A stretch of DNA of 64,000 bases from Antedon bifida (Eukaryota; Echinodermata; Crinoidea; Comatulida; Antedonidae). The stretch is taken from the NCBI GenBank assembly GCA_963402885.1, contig OY727098.1:9534717-9598716 (forward strand), given 5' to 3'. Positions 55,201 through 64,000 of the stretch are shown piece by piece; position 1 is the stretch's first letter, and each line of letters opens with the position of its first letter. The notes below the pieces were generated by a model. The model was not told the DNA's origin, ran no database searches, and saw only the letters and a program-made list of their open reading frames with translations. The translations under genes were made by a program, and so were the position numbers.

Positions 55201-58200
55201 AATAGAATTTTTATATTTTTTAAATCATTAAATTACATAAATTAAATATTTTTTATTTTCATAAAATCAGTTGCAGGTAACATATTATTTTCTGCTTACT
55301 GTATGAATAAAATAAAAAAAATGAACCCATTTCATTTCAGTCTTGTACCGGCCGCCTATATGTGGAATAATATTACATTCGTAACATGAAATTCACATGG
55401 ATAGGTAATTAAAATCTTCTGAAAAAAATATGTTTCTTATGAAATATAATAATTTGATCTAATGATTTTTTAAAAATAATAAAGACTAGTGTCTGGTTGG
55501 TATAATAAATATATTCTTTGTTATAGTTTACACAGCTATAAAGTTGTAAAATGCTCCAATTTAATTACTATTTTAATACAAGGGATATCTTTAACATGGA
55601 AACATACTGAAATAAAAAAAAAACGTTGTCATAATATATTTTCTAAAATGCTTTACTGGCAATTGGCAATTACAACAGCCAATTTATTCCTTTTCTTATA
55701 TTTTATAAATTACACTTTGTCTGACAGTAAATTAATTTAGAACCAAAAACTTCTTTTATCAGCCAAATACGATCATCTTCATCATCACACTAATTAAAAG
55801 AAAAATGTTTCAAAATAGTGTACAGTGTCCTATTATTTAGGTATCTAGAGTATGATTTTATCACTCTACAGTCATTGTTTGATATAAATTTGTTATTGCA
55901 GACAGTCCTATACCCCTCATATTTCCCATACCAAGCATACTTTTAATATATGAATATTCATTAAATATGGTAATTGCCATCCTAGGAGGAAACCCCCATT
56001 CTCAACACTGTTGATTAAAACACATGGGAGGGTCAAGTCTAATACAATTACTGGGTCATCTTAGCTATAAACAGGTGTACAGTAGGTAAGTACTTGGATT
56101 GGAATACAACCTTAGGTATATTACTTTTACATCACAAGTGCTTGTGTTGTTTATTTCATCAGTGGATATTATATACTGTGTGCATACAGCTAGTTACCAA
56201 TTACCCTAGCTTTGTTCATCTTGTCTCTGTGTGTCCTGATTTGGTGAGTAGTGTTGATTCTTTGGAATGTTTGATGAATTCTTAGCCCACAAGCGTTATT
56301 TAAATTGTGATTTTAGATCTGGGTTTCTTGACTTCATAACCAAATTTAGTGTGTATACTATATATCTAAAAATTACCATTGTTGCAGTTTACTGCCACTT
56401 CCATTTAAGCAGTCTTTTTTTTGTATGCATCATTAAAGTACATCAAGTATGTTATTTTTTTTAAATTATTTATTCTATAATAGTAATACTCTATGGTCTA
56501 TATGCAAAGATGTAATGTACATATATACCATCTGTATATTCTATACATGATACAGTCATTTAATCACGTATGTTAATGTATCTTGGTAATAAAACAAAAG
56601 ACGTTTATTTGAAGTGCAATTTGATTATTGTTGAATTCAAGAAAAATGTTATGTCATACTGAAATTATATATCATGTAACCATGGTGACAACATTTGTAT
56701 GTTTGGTATTTGCTTCCAGGAAGAATTTATATTACCTCATACGTCATCAATTGTTTGGTTAAAGACACTAGACCTGCAATTTTTGACATTTTGTAAAAAT
56801 AATGCATATATAAAACTTTGAAAACATTAAAGATGTACTGTCCTCAAAAACATGAAAAATATAGATTAATTAATAGGCCAATTTGCAGTTTTAATAAAGT
56901 TATTCACTTCTGTAGAAAAAAAAATCAACAAAAATAATTATTTCACTAATAAAAAGACAAAAGAAATGGTTAAATTTAACCAAAAACCATTGTCTGGGAG
57001 ACAATTTTAGGTATTTTTTTCTATAAATTACATTTTTGCAGACTATTATGTGATATTAAAATGGCATATTCAACAAAAAATTTGAAAAAATAATTTTTTT
57101 AGAGGGACAATATATCTTTAAAATAACCTAGGTTATTCCTTTTATTAAATGTGCGTTATTAAGATAAAAAGAGAAAAACAATGCACTACCTAAGTAGCTT
57201 GCGTCGAAAGTTTCTAGGCCTAGCTAGTTATACTTAGTTTTGTAGGTACACTGCTATAAGGTATAGCCTGACGTTAATGTCTCGTTGCTGAATTTTCTTT
57301 TATGACAGAATCTGTTATTATACAAAATGGGGAAGACCTGGTATTTTCGCTGAAAAGTTACGGTTCTGTTATTTGTGTACTTTCACGCGATCGGTCGAAG
57401 TAGGTACATCACATCAAAAACATAGAAAATATCAATCCGTGTGTGATGCATGTTGGGATTTATTGCGGGCCGCTAAAATTATGTTTTATTTGTCACATTT
57501 TTAACCGTTTAAAGATGAAAAAAAATATCACAATAGGTCCATATAGTATTTATTTTTACATAAAATGTAGCGTGTGACCTTAAATTAGGTCAAAACATGT
57601 AGGTCTATTGTCTTTAACTATGTAAATGTCATAAGGTTTGTTTCTATTCCAAAAAATAACTGATTAAATACATGAATACAGAAATAGGAACAAATTGATT
57701 GGGTATTGGAATTTCATTTTTAACCAATTTATTAAGTGCAGGATTGGTCCAAACTTGAAATAGCACAAATAAGCAGAATAAGCTTTGAATACCCAATTTT
57801 ACCTTTTGAAGCAATAAAAATAATATAGTTTTTACTAAATGTTTTATTGACCAACTGTAGTCACTATTACGGTTGGTAAGGTTTTAACCTGACCACTTTT
57901 TCACAGAGGCCTTTAACAACCCAGTACCGACCACCTCTCGTAAGTGACCACCTCTATTGAACGACAAAATAAATGGTTAAATTTATCTCATAAGCGACCA
58001 CTTCTCTTAACGACCACCACCTCTCTTAAGGGACCGCTTCTCATAATGGAATATGTCCCATAAAAATGACCTCTCGTAAGTGACCACCTCTATCGAATGA
58101 CCACTGTCTCTTTTAAGGGACTGCTTCTCATAATTGACCAGCTCTCTTAAGGATCACACCTGTCGTCAGAAAGTCTACCGTTTACGAGATAGAAAGTAAA

Positions 58201-61200
58201 GAGATGCATTTGCACATGATTTAGACATAGGTTTGTAAAATATTGTTTTCTACATTAGCTGGCGATAGTCTACATTAGCTGGCGATAGTAACTACATTAG
58301 CTGGCGATAGTAACTACATTAGCTGGGAGACAATTTTCGTTACTACATTAGCTGTTGTAGTTGGTGTTGATTTTTATTTACTACATAAGATGTTGGTGTT
58401 TCTACATTAGCTGGAGGTTTTATTACATTAGCGGTGGATTATTCTACATTAGCAGTTGTTTTAACATTAGCGGTTGTAACAAGCAGTACAGTACAAGAGC
58501 CCAAACTGTTATAGTGCTTTAAACATACAAACAAAAGCGGCCATAAATAATTGAAAAGAACCCTTTTTTCCACTTAGCTCAGCATCCAACAGTTAACTTA
58601 TAAAATAAATCAATTTAATGCTTCCTCACACCTGTTCACATACCTGTTTTAATTGCTATGGTAACATGTAACATTAATTGCTATAGTAACACATAGATAT
58701 AATGGTTTTAACTTCCTGGTGATGAAATGGTCAGGACCATTGAAGTTTAGCTAGCCGTTTTATTGTAATTCTGATTTATATTATAAACCCCAGTGTCAGA
58801 TATATGTTTTAAAATATGGGGATGGGACAAGAGCAACATTAAAAAGAATTGTCCTTTACTTTACTATTTAATTTAGTGGAGGCCTGGATAGTCCATGCTT
58901 ATTTGATTCAGAATAAAAATAATACAATGGATTGGCTGGAGATTATAAAGCAATTACTAATTTAATTTTGAATTTTGGTTATAATTTCTAGATTTTAAAG
59001 TTTGTTGTTTGATGTTAAATTTTGACTTATGAAAATATTATTATTGCACAAAATATAATATTGTATTTCGTTATATGAAATTAACATTGTTTATGCAGTG
59101 ATTAACTTTAGATTTTGAATGCAATACATGATGAATAATTGTTTGGATTTGCTGGTAGGATATGCCGATCTCAGCGCATTATGACAACATGGGAATTTAT
59201 TCTTAATTATTGTGTATGAATGATGAAGATAATAATTTATTCAGTTTTGAAAGATCCATTTATACGGCATAAATCATTTTGCAGAATGAAAGGACAGAAA
59301 GTAGAAAATTGAATAAATAAAACTAATAACAAAAAATGTAAAGTAATATGTTGATTGATCCTAAATCTTTGCATGATGATGACTTAATTGAGCAGTACTT
59401 GATCTGGATTGACCTCAACTGGTCTCCCAGTCATTAACTCAATGATATACATATGAAAATCTCTAGAATGTCCAATGTATGTAGGAATTATAAATTCCAA
59501 TGAAGTAAAATTATGTCCCCATCTGCATTTTTTTGACATAACAAAAAATCCTATTTAATTATTGATTCATAAGATCTGACTCTGAAAGTCAAGGTTATTT
59601 TGTTGGGTTGAAAGTAATGTGTTTTAAATTGCTAGGGCCAATTTCACAACAATCATGATTATACTGAACTTCATTTTAAAACTGTTTCAATGTTTGCAGT
59701 GACTATAAAATGTCAACATTACCCAAAATGCAATGCATTCAAATGATCAAATGGTCAAATGTAGGTAGTTGTCTCAAGGCCATCAAATATTAATTTGGAT
59801 TTCGAAAAATGGTTCCAAGATATCAATCATCGAAATATAAATTTGTCCAGCCCCCTGAATCCATACCGACGGCCCTTGTTGGCCCTCTGTCCAGTCACTG
59901 CTCGCTACCCTAGCAAAGTACTCAGTATACCGGAGAATACCCGACATTGAAATGCATAACCCCCCTTCCCCTATACTACACTTCTAGATCCACCCCTGTG
60001 TATAAACAAACTGACCAGTCAGTTATACGTTATGTGTATTTTCTATGCTACTACATCTTCCATTAAAAAGATAGAAAGAAAGTTAAAGATTTTTGCCTAA
60101 AGCTAAAAGAATATTGTAGTAAACTAGATCAACATGTAATTACCTTTGTTCTATTAAACATGAAGTCTACAGAACATTTACAACACTTGCTAAATTTAAA
60201 TTACTTGAATGCTATTTTCTTTGCGTCATCTACATTACTGTATCTCATGAGAAAAACAAATTTAATACTATTTTAAAAGTAGCGAAATCTCATCAAAATG
60301 GATGTGCCTTGAAATAATAAATTCAACTGCAGTGAATATAAATTGACAGTCTACATATCGTGTTGGCCTAATTTAGATCTGTGAAAATGTATCCAATTTA
60401 TTATTTTGTAAGCTGTTTATTTGTATTTCTAATGAACTATTGCATTCTGTATTACAAATGTCGACTAATTTTCCTCAGAAAATGAAAAATAAAAATAATT
60501 TAAAAAAAATAATACGGTAATCATTTATTTCCAATATTTGAATCGTTCTAGTTATTAAAATTACAATTACCCATCATATTAGCTAGATCATTTATAAACA
60601 ATAATAGGTAGATAGATATTCTGACAGAAGACTTTGAGTTTATCACATCTCCTAAACGTTACTGTCTACTAGCACAGAACATTAGTCGATATAATTCTCG
60701 ATAAATGTTCAATAACAGAGGCAAGTGTTAAAGGTTATGGAAGGCTTAAAGCATTACTTTTAAAGGTTCACTGCTCATTTTATGTGAATATCAACTGAAG
60801 ATTTTGCACTTAAAATATGCAAAGAATCTGATGGTATCTTTTATTTCAAACATTACTTGTAATCCTATTGATGTATTAACAATATTGATTGGTATATTCA
60901 TTCTTATAGAAACACATTATTTTTGCATATATTTATATTTAGGAATTTCAAGTAAATATCACTATAAATGGAAATTTCTAAGAGTTTCTTTTTAAAATAG
61001 AATTAAGTAGAGAATTTTATAAAATGTTATGAAAGCATAGGTAACCACAAGCAAGTAAAGCAAATAAAAGGGACTTTTTACTAATATAACTTAGTATACT
61101 GCACTTTTCAAACTATTATGAAACAGAGATGAATGTGATGGTAAATAGGTGACGATTTCTCCCCTTTTGTGGACAGCCTTGTACAAATCCTAGCTAAGGG

Positions 61201-63265
61201 CTTTACTTTGACACACAGTTTATTGTATGAATATATTACATTACATGTAGGGCTACAACTAGTTTATTGATTGTCACCATGGATACAAAAAGACTATCTT
61301 GTTTTATTATGAGTGATAACAAATTAATCAATTTCGGTCAATTTGTTACAACAAATAGTTTTAATATGAGTGGCAGGAGAAGAAGATTTATGCTTCATTA
61401 CATTTTGTCAATAGAGAATACAAAACAGCTGAAACTTATGTCCAAGAGCTTCAATTTAATTCAATTCTTTTATTTACATAGTGATTATCTTTGTGTTAAG
61501 GATTGTTGGACTAGTTTAAACTGCAAAGGTTTTCAACTTCTTTACACTAAAGGTTCATATTATGTCAGTTAATGACTTAATCATATTATGAATATCTAAG
61601 CATAAAAAACATCAAAGATGGCCATTATGCATGCACAATAAATAGTTGTTAGATACTGGCAATATAACATTCACAAGCAAGTGAGTGGACCGTAATATAT
61701 AGCTATAACATCGGCAAGGGTTTGAGGCTTACTCGCTCCATAATTCTGGTGGTAGAACGAAGTAAAGGGCTATAAATTGTAGGTCCAGTGTACACATCTA
61801 ACTCATATGCACTTGCTTAACAAATACTGAACACTCACTTTATTACGAAAAGAGTTAGCCAATAGATTATCCAAGCTTGAATCCAAAAAGTATACCCTCT
61901 TGGGAAAGCCTGGTTCAGCCCTTGTAATTATAATAATATTATTAATGTTGATAATATATATTTGGATCAAGGTCATTAACACTGCACAGTTACTAGTGCA
62001 GACAAAGTAATCTGTAATGGCTCATCCATGATACTCTAGTTCAAGGTACAGTAATATAGGTGGCGCTCTTTAACAGCTCTTAATCAGCTGGATTTATTAT
62101 TACTGTACTCAGTAATAATGCAACACAATATGGTGTTGAATATTAATTAGAACAACCTTTACTGCAGAGAACATTATATCATGTATAATCAATATTATAT
62201 TAGTTTTCCAGACCAAAAAACATGTTTTAATGTTTAGTGCATGCATCAATGGTGTGAAAGGTATTATTTGATACAAACAAATTAGAAGTAGGATAATTAT
62301 TATAGAATATTGGTAGCTATTATAAGTAGCATTTTGCATGATATTGTATTTCATATATTATTTTGATTAAAACGAAAATTGTTTGATTATTTTTCCAGGT
62401 AAATCCTGGTGGAAAGGCAGCGAAAGGACAGATCTGCATTGGAGATACTTTGTTACAAATTGACGGAATTAACACAAACCACTTGGATATATTACAAGCA
62501 CAGGGGATTATAAAAGCTGTTAGAGGATCTTTACAATTAGAATTATTAAGGTATAAATAGTTTGATATAGTATTCTTGTTTATTGAGGAAGCAAAGTTAC
62601 CTGCCCCAGGGAGGTTTTAAAACCTTCCCAGTAAAATTTTTAAAAAATGTATAAATTTTTCCCGACGACCTAAAGACTAGGCCCGACGCTATCACAAGAT
62701 GACTCGTCTTGACGGAATTCAACTCAGACAGCATCGACGATTCAAGAAATTTTGGTTTGGTTAATTTGGGTTTAAAGAAAGACCATAGAATTGGAAGATC
62801 CTTTAGGATACTGCATAAAGAAGCCACAGTGTGGGAGCCATGAGAATAAAGTTGTTGCAGTTGTCGCAACAAGTAGAAACAATCCTCTGTGTAGCCCATG
62901 GGATTGTCAAAGGCTTCTGCCAAAAAGTGGTCAGGTTGAAACCTTATCAACCGACATGCTGTGTAAATGGAAACCAAGAAAGAGAGCCATAGAAAGGAAT
63001 TTAACTGTGGTATCAATCTGCTAGCTAGTACAATATATCATTTGTTGGGTCATTGGCGAATTCATTTTTTGGCAGGGTCTGTATAAGAAAAAAAGGAATT
63101 TTTTTCTTCGCAATTAACAATTTTTTGTTATTATTTTTAAAAATGTTTTTATTTTTTCTCCAATTTGTAGGGAATACGCATCAGATACCTCAGACGACAG
63201 CATGTCAATAACCAGTACAACAAGTAGTTCATACAGAATACTTCCAAATGATCAAGTAACATCAG
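43119..63265 (+). CDS. PDZ-LIM family protein (ALP/Enigma/ZASP type), 5' exons only
   Basis: Join 43119-43214, 62399-62550, 63171-63265, running on past the window end in phase 1. The first 83 residues form a PDZ domain of the PDZ-LIM family: [10 protein letters not shown], the carboxylate-binding loop PWGFR (residues 13-17), the family signature PLTISK, then [20 protein letters not shown] and the helix [11 protein letters not shown] ending in LQLELLR. Such proteins bind alpha-actinin at Z-discs or stress fibres through the PDZ domain and kinases or other partners through C-terminal LIM domains. The third exon is a Ser/Thr-rich linker ([16 protein letters not shown]). LIM domains and any ZASP motif would lie in exons beyond the window. 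The subfamily cannot be decided from this part. The first intron is 19.2 kb. Confidence 0.88.
46272..46298 (+). repeat. G-quadruplex-type G-run cluster
   Basis: GGGGGTGGGCGGGGGGCGGG followed by AGGG: at least four G-runs of three or more separated by single bases, on the sense strand of the PDZ-LIM intron. It stands out in AT-rich surroundings. Confidence 0.8.
48263..48290 (-). mobile_element. Small DIRS-end-like relic
   Basis: ACCTGGATAAACCAAAAAT is the complement of TTTTGGTTTATCCAGGT at 26758-26774 and resembles the outer end of the DIRS-like element (ACCTGGATGAACCGACAT). Only about 20 bases match, so this is tentative. Confidence 0.3.
49128..49189. mobile_element. MITE-C fragment (right half)
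   Basis: ACCATATTTGGGCACAGCAC, then CTAGTTTGATAGTGTAGACA, matches the right half of the fold-back element at 35822-35951. It abuts the TTAA that starts MITE-B copy 1. Confidence 0.65.
49190..49738 (+). mobile_element. MITE-B copy 1
   Basis: 549 bp including a TTAA at each end. Inverted ends: TTAAAGACCCCTTCCCTAC on the left; on the right GTAGGGAATGAGACTTTAA. The interior shares with 56759-57617 the blocks AACAATGCACTACC, GAAAACCTGGTATTTCCGCT, AATATCAATCCGCGTG and GCGGGCCGCTAAAATTA. No transposase. A 73-codon frame inside it is not a gene. Confidence 0.85.
49739..51928. other. PDZ-LIM intron 1, middle
   Basis: Noncoding, apart from the palindrome at 50161-50187 and an A-run at 50483-50499. 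The stretch 51400-51500 is less AT-rich. No exon seen. Confidence 0.45.
50161..50187. repeat. Short palindrome family, copy P2
   Basis: AGGGAAGATATAATTTTACT then CTTCCCT: inverted arms AGGGAAGA and CTCTTCCCT around an AT-rich centre, with the same outer context (TACC before, GATAA after) as P3. Confidence 0.7.
51929..52093. repeat. Minisatellite, ten 17-bp units
   Basis: Units of the type GAGCTCTGGTGCCCCTT, GCGCTCTAGGCTACCTT and GAGATCTGGGACCCCTT. The three-unit block 4-5-6 recurs as 7-8-9, giving a 51-bp higher-order period. Both strands are open across it by accident of the repeat (17 is not a multiple of 3, so all frames recur); it is not a gene. Confidence 0.92.
52094..53969. other. PDZ-LIM intron 1, noncoding
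   Basis: AT-rich, no gene. It holds palindrome copy P3. A piece near 52740-52920 (AAGGTCACATTAAAATTTAT, then TTTTAGCGGTCCATTATAAA) faintly resembles the inner right part of MITE-B in the opposite orientation, so a decayed copy is possible. Confidence 0.4.
53452..53475. repeat. Short palindrome family, copy P3
   Basis: GGAAGAGTT and AACTCTTCC around TAATTT, with ACCAT before and CTGAT after, as in the other copies. Confidence 0.7.
53970..54440 (-). mobile_element. LINE 3' remnant (non-LTR RT C-terminus), degraded
   Basis: On the minus strand, the region from about 54430 down to 54112 reads as the end of a non-LTR reverse transcriptase: [57 protein letters not shown] and FKSNFKALL, with one internal stop. 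It is followed by GGGCCACCCTGGTTAAATAT and a (TAAA)n tail at 53970-53993. It is a dead copy. The tail resembles that of the LINE at 2250-2945. Confidence 0.7.
54441..56758. other. PDZ-LIM intron 1, noncoding
   Basis: The minus-strand 90-codon frame at 54569-54841 may be further upstream LINE sequence, but I see no RT motif in it. Nothing else is recognised. Confidence 0.4.
56759..57617 (+). mobile_element. MITE-B copy 2, interrupted by MITE-A
   Basis: Ends TTAAAGACACTAGACCTGCA and TGTAGGTCTATTGTCTTTAA, with interior blocks matching copy 1. A MITE-A sits inside at 56828-57121; without it the copy would be about 569 bp, close to copy 1. Confidence 0.85.
56828..57121 (-). mobile_element. MITE-A copy 5, nested in MITE-B copy 2
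   Basis: TTAA-flanked on both sides, ends AGATGTACTGTCC and GGGACAATATATCT, in reverse orientation to the other copies (AATATGCCATTTTAAT appears as its complement near 57059-57074). The corresponding point in MITE-B copy 1 reads AACATTAAACCAGGTCATTC, an empty site with a single TTAA. Confidence 0.9.
57927..58155. repeat. Degenerate 'accacctctcttaag' array
   Basis: About a dozen irregular units of roughly 15-25 bp, such as GACCACCTCTCGTAAGTGAC, CGACCACTTCTCTTAACGAC and GGACCGCTTCTCATAA. It resembles the array at 30559-30748 in style. Such arrays are often found inside DNA transposons. No coding capacity. Confidence 0.75.
58250..58477. repeat. Minisatellite with core CTACATTAGCTGG
   Basis: Nine copies of ACATTAGC plus one decayed copy. 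The first three or four are nearly identical (CTACATTAGCTGGCGATAGT, spacing 20-22 bp), and the later ones diverge with variable spacers, showing decay from left to right. Confidence 0.92.
58478..62398. other. PDZ-LIM intron 1, last part
   Basis: AT-rich intron DNA ending ATTTTTCCAG. A 101-codon frame at 61267-61572 shows no family similarity and I treat it as chance. Confidence 0.45.
62399..62550 (+). CDS. PDZ-LIM gene, coding exon 2
   Basis: Acceptor TTTTTCCAG, donor TTAAG|GTATAA; phase 0 start, phase 2 end. It encodes [24 protein letters not shown], and the helix and last strand of the PDZ domain. Confidence 0.93.
62551..63170. other. PDZ-LIM intron 2
   Basis: A 620-bp intron, GTATAA to AATTTGTAG. 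Much of it (62597-63016) is unusually non-AT-rich and open on both strands; see the next entry. Confidence 0.75.
62597..63016 (-). other. Unrecognised 139-codon open frame in an intron
   Basis: A minus-strand frame starting ATG, without a recognisable domain, inside PDZ-LIM intron 2. A 77-codon plus-strand frame overlaps it. Base composition is closer to coding DNA than the AT-rich intron around it. It could be a fragment of a mobile element, a retroposed piece of a transcript, or chance. I assign no function. Confidence 0.3.
63171..63265 (+). CDS. PDZ-LIM gene, coding exon 3
   Basis: Acceptor CAATTTGTAG, donor ATCAG|GTACAG; phase 2 start, phase 1 end. It encodes [16 protein letters not shown] and a Ser/Thr-rich linker after the PDZ domain. 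Confidence 0.85.
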
Positions 63266-64000
63266 GTACAGTTACGCTAATTTGTTATTATGTTATTATC
63301 GTATTGTATCCTATTATCTTTCAAGTAAATTGATGATCAGTATGGTTGTATTTCTTCTTAAACTATCAAGTATCATATAGACTAGTGATAACTAATCTCG
63401 AACAATAAATCAAGAGAAAATGAATCTTAACATAAGAGAAGGTTTAGAAAGAAAAAAATGTCAAACGAAGTGTTATATATTAAAGGACAGATGCGAGTAA
63501 AAATGTTTAATTGTTCATATGTTATAGTTCATAATAAAAGTGTATCCAGCTGTTATTTTGTGGATATCACTTGATTATTTGAAAAACAATCATAAGTTTT
63601 CAAGTGGGTAAAATTCCTGTTGTGAGAAACTCAAAAGATACTTAACTTTATATTCATCAGTCTGGTTTCTGATGTTTTTATATAACCAAATTTGAACAGA
63701 GGAAACTCATAATGTGAGAATGTTTTTGTGTTGTTATTAACTGCACATGTGTGTTTGTTTTTTAAATCATGTACTATAGCAGATTTAAAAAAATGGTAGA
63801 CTGTAATGGAGATTTGTCTTCATCCGGCAATTTCAATCATTTATATAACCAGTTGTATATAACATTGAAGAGGGAGGGAAATTTATTTAAAGAGAAAATC
63901 AAATGATACAATATATTAAGCATATGCACAATAAATAGTTTATGTAGGTAGTTACACCCATAAAACTAGACGCTTATTTGATTAGGTATATGCCATTTTG
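63266..64000. other. PDZ-LIM intron 3 (start), runs off the window
   Basis: AT-rich noncoding sequence. No further exon found before the window end. Confidence 0.6.

Noticed and set aside
51929..58477. CRISPR-like arrays
   Set aside because: Eukaryotic minisatellites with degenerate units and no unique equal-length spacers; no cas genes.
61267..61572. 101-codon plus-strand frame
   Set aside because: No domain similarity or splice support in the large PDZ-LIM intron; length is within chance for this region.

Overview
The window is eukaryotic nuclear DNA. It is AT-rich (about two thirds A+T by eye), nearly gene-free by bacterial standards, and holds spliced genes with GT-AG introns, long introns, and many small interspersed repeats. 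The two host genes (a Dok-7 homologue and a PDZ-LIM family gene) are animal muscle or neuromuscular genes. Frequent AGGCCTA words, a DIRS-type retrotransposon and CR1/L2-like LINE tails suggest a marine invertebrate, perhaps an echinoderm. That assignment is inference, not proof.

Layout. 1-5036: upstream DNA with a worn TTAA-flanked MITE, a near-perfect 39-bp palindrome and a LINE 3' fragment. 5075-35825 (+): an apparently complete dok7 gene of six coding exons (5075-5134, 5223-5268, 29057-29290, 29756-29959, 30345-30452, 32872-35825). It encodes about 1201 residues: PH domain, PTB domain, and a very long disordered tail with a GPKP repeat. Its 23.8-kb second intron holds three notable items. 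One is a small antisense single-exon LYRM9-like gene (11698-11919, -). The second is a GC-rich DIRS-like retrotransposon (15306-19005) with perfect 481-bp inverted ends, gag and RT, but no recombinase. The third is a set of MITEs and a tRNA-like relic. 35822-36800: dok7 3' region, loaded with MITEs. 36801-43118: intergenic DNA.

43119 to beyond the window end (+): the first three coding exons of a PDZ-LIM (ALP/Enigma/ZASP-type) gene (43119-43214, 62399-62550, 63171-63265), with a 19.2-kb first intron. That intron holds a 549-bp MITE family (one copy with another MITE nested in it), two minisatellites, a degenerate 'accacctctcttaag' array, a G-quadruplex motif, two more short palindromes and an antisense LINE remnant.

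Function. In vertebrates Dok-7 activates MuSK at the neuromuscular junction, and PDZ-LIM/ZASP proteins organise alpha-actinin-rich Z-discs, so both genes point to muscle. Their adjacency here may be coincidental. The likely unusual items are the recombinase-less fold-back DIRS element, the GPKP-expanded Dok-7 with altered PTB arginines, the nested LYRM9-like gene, and a recurrent short palindrome family.
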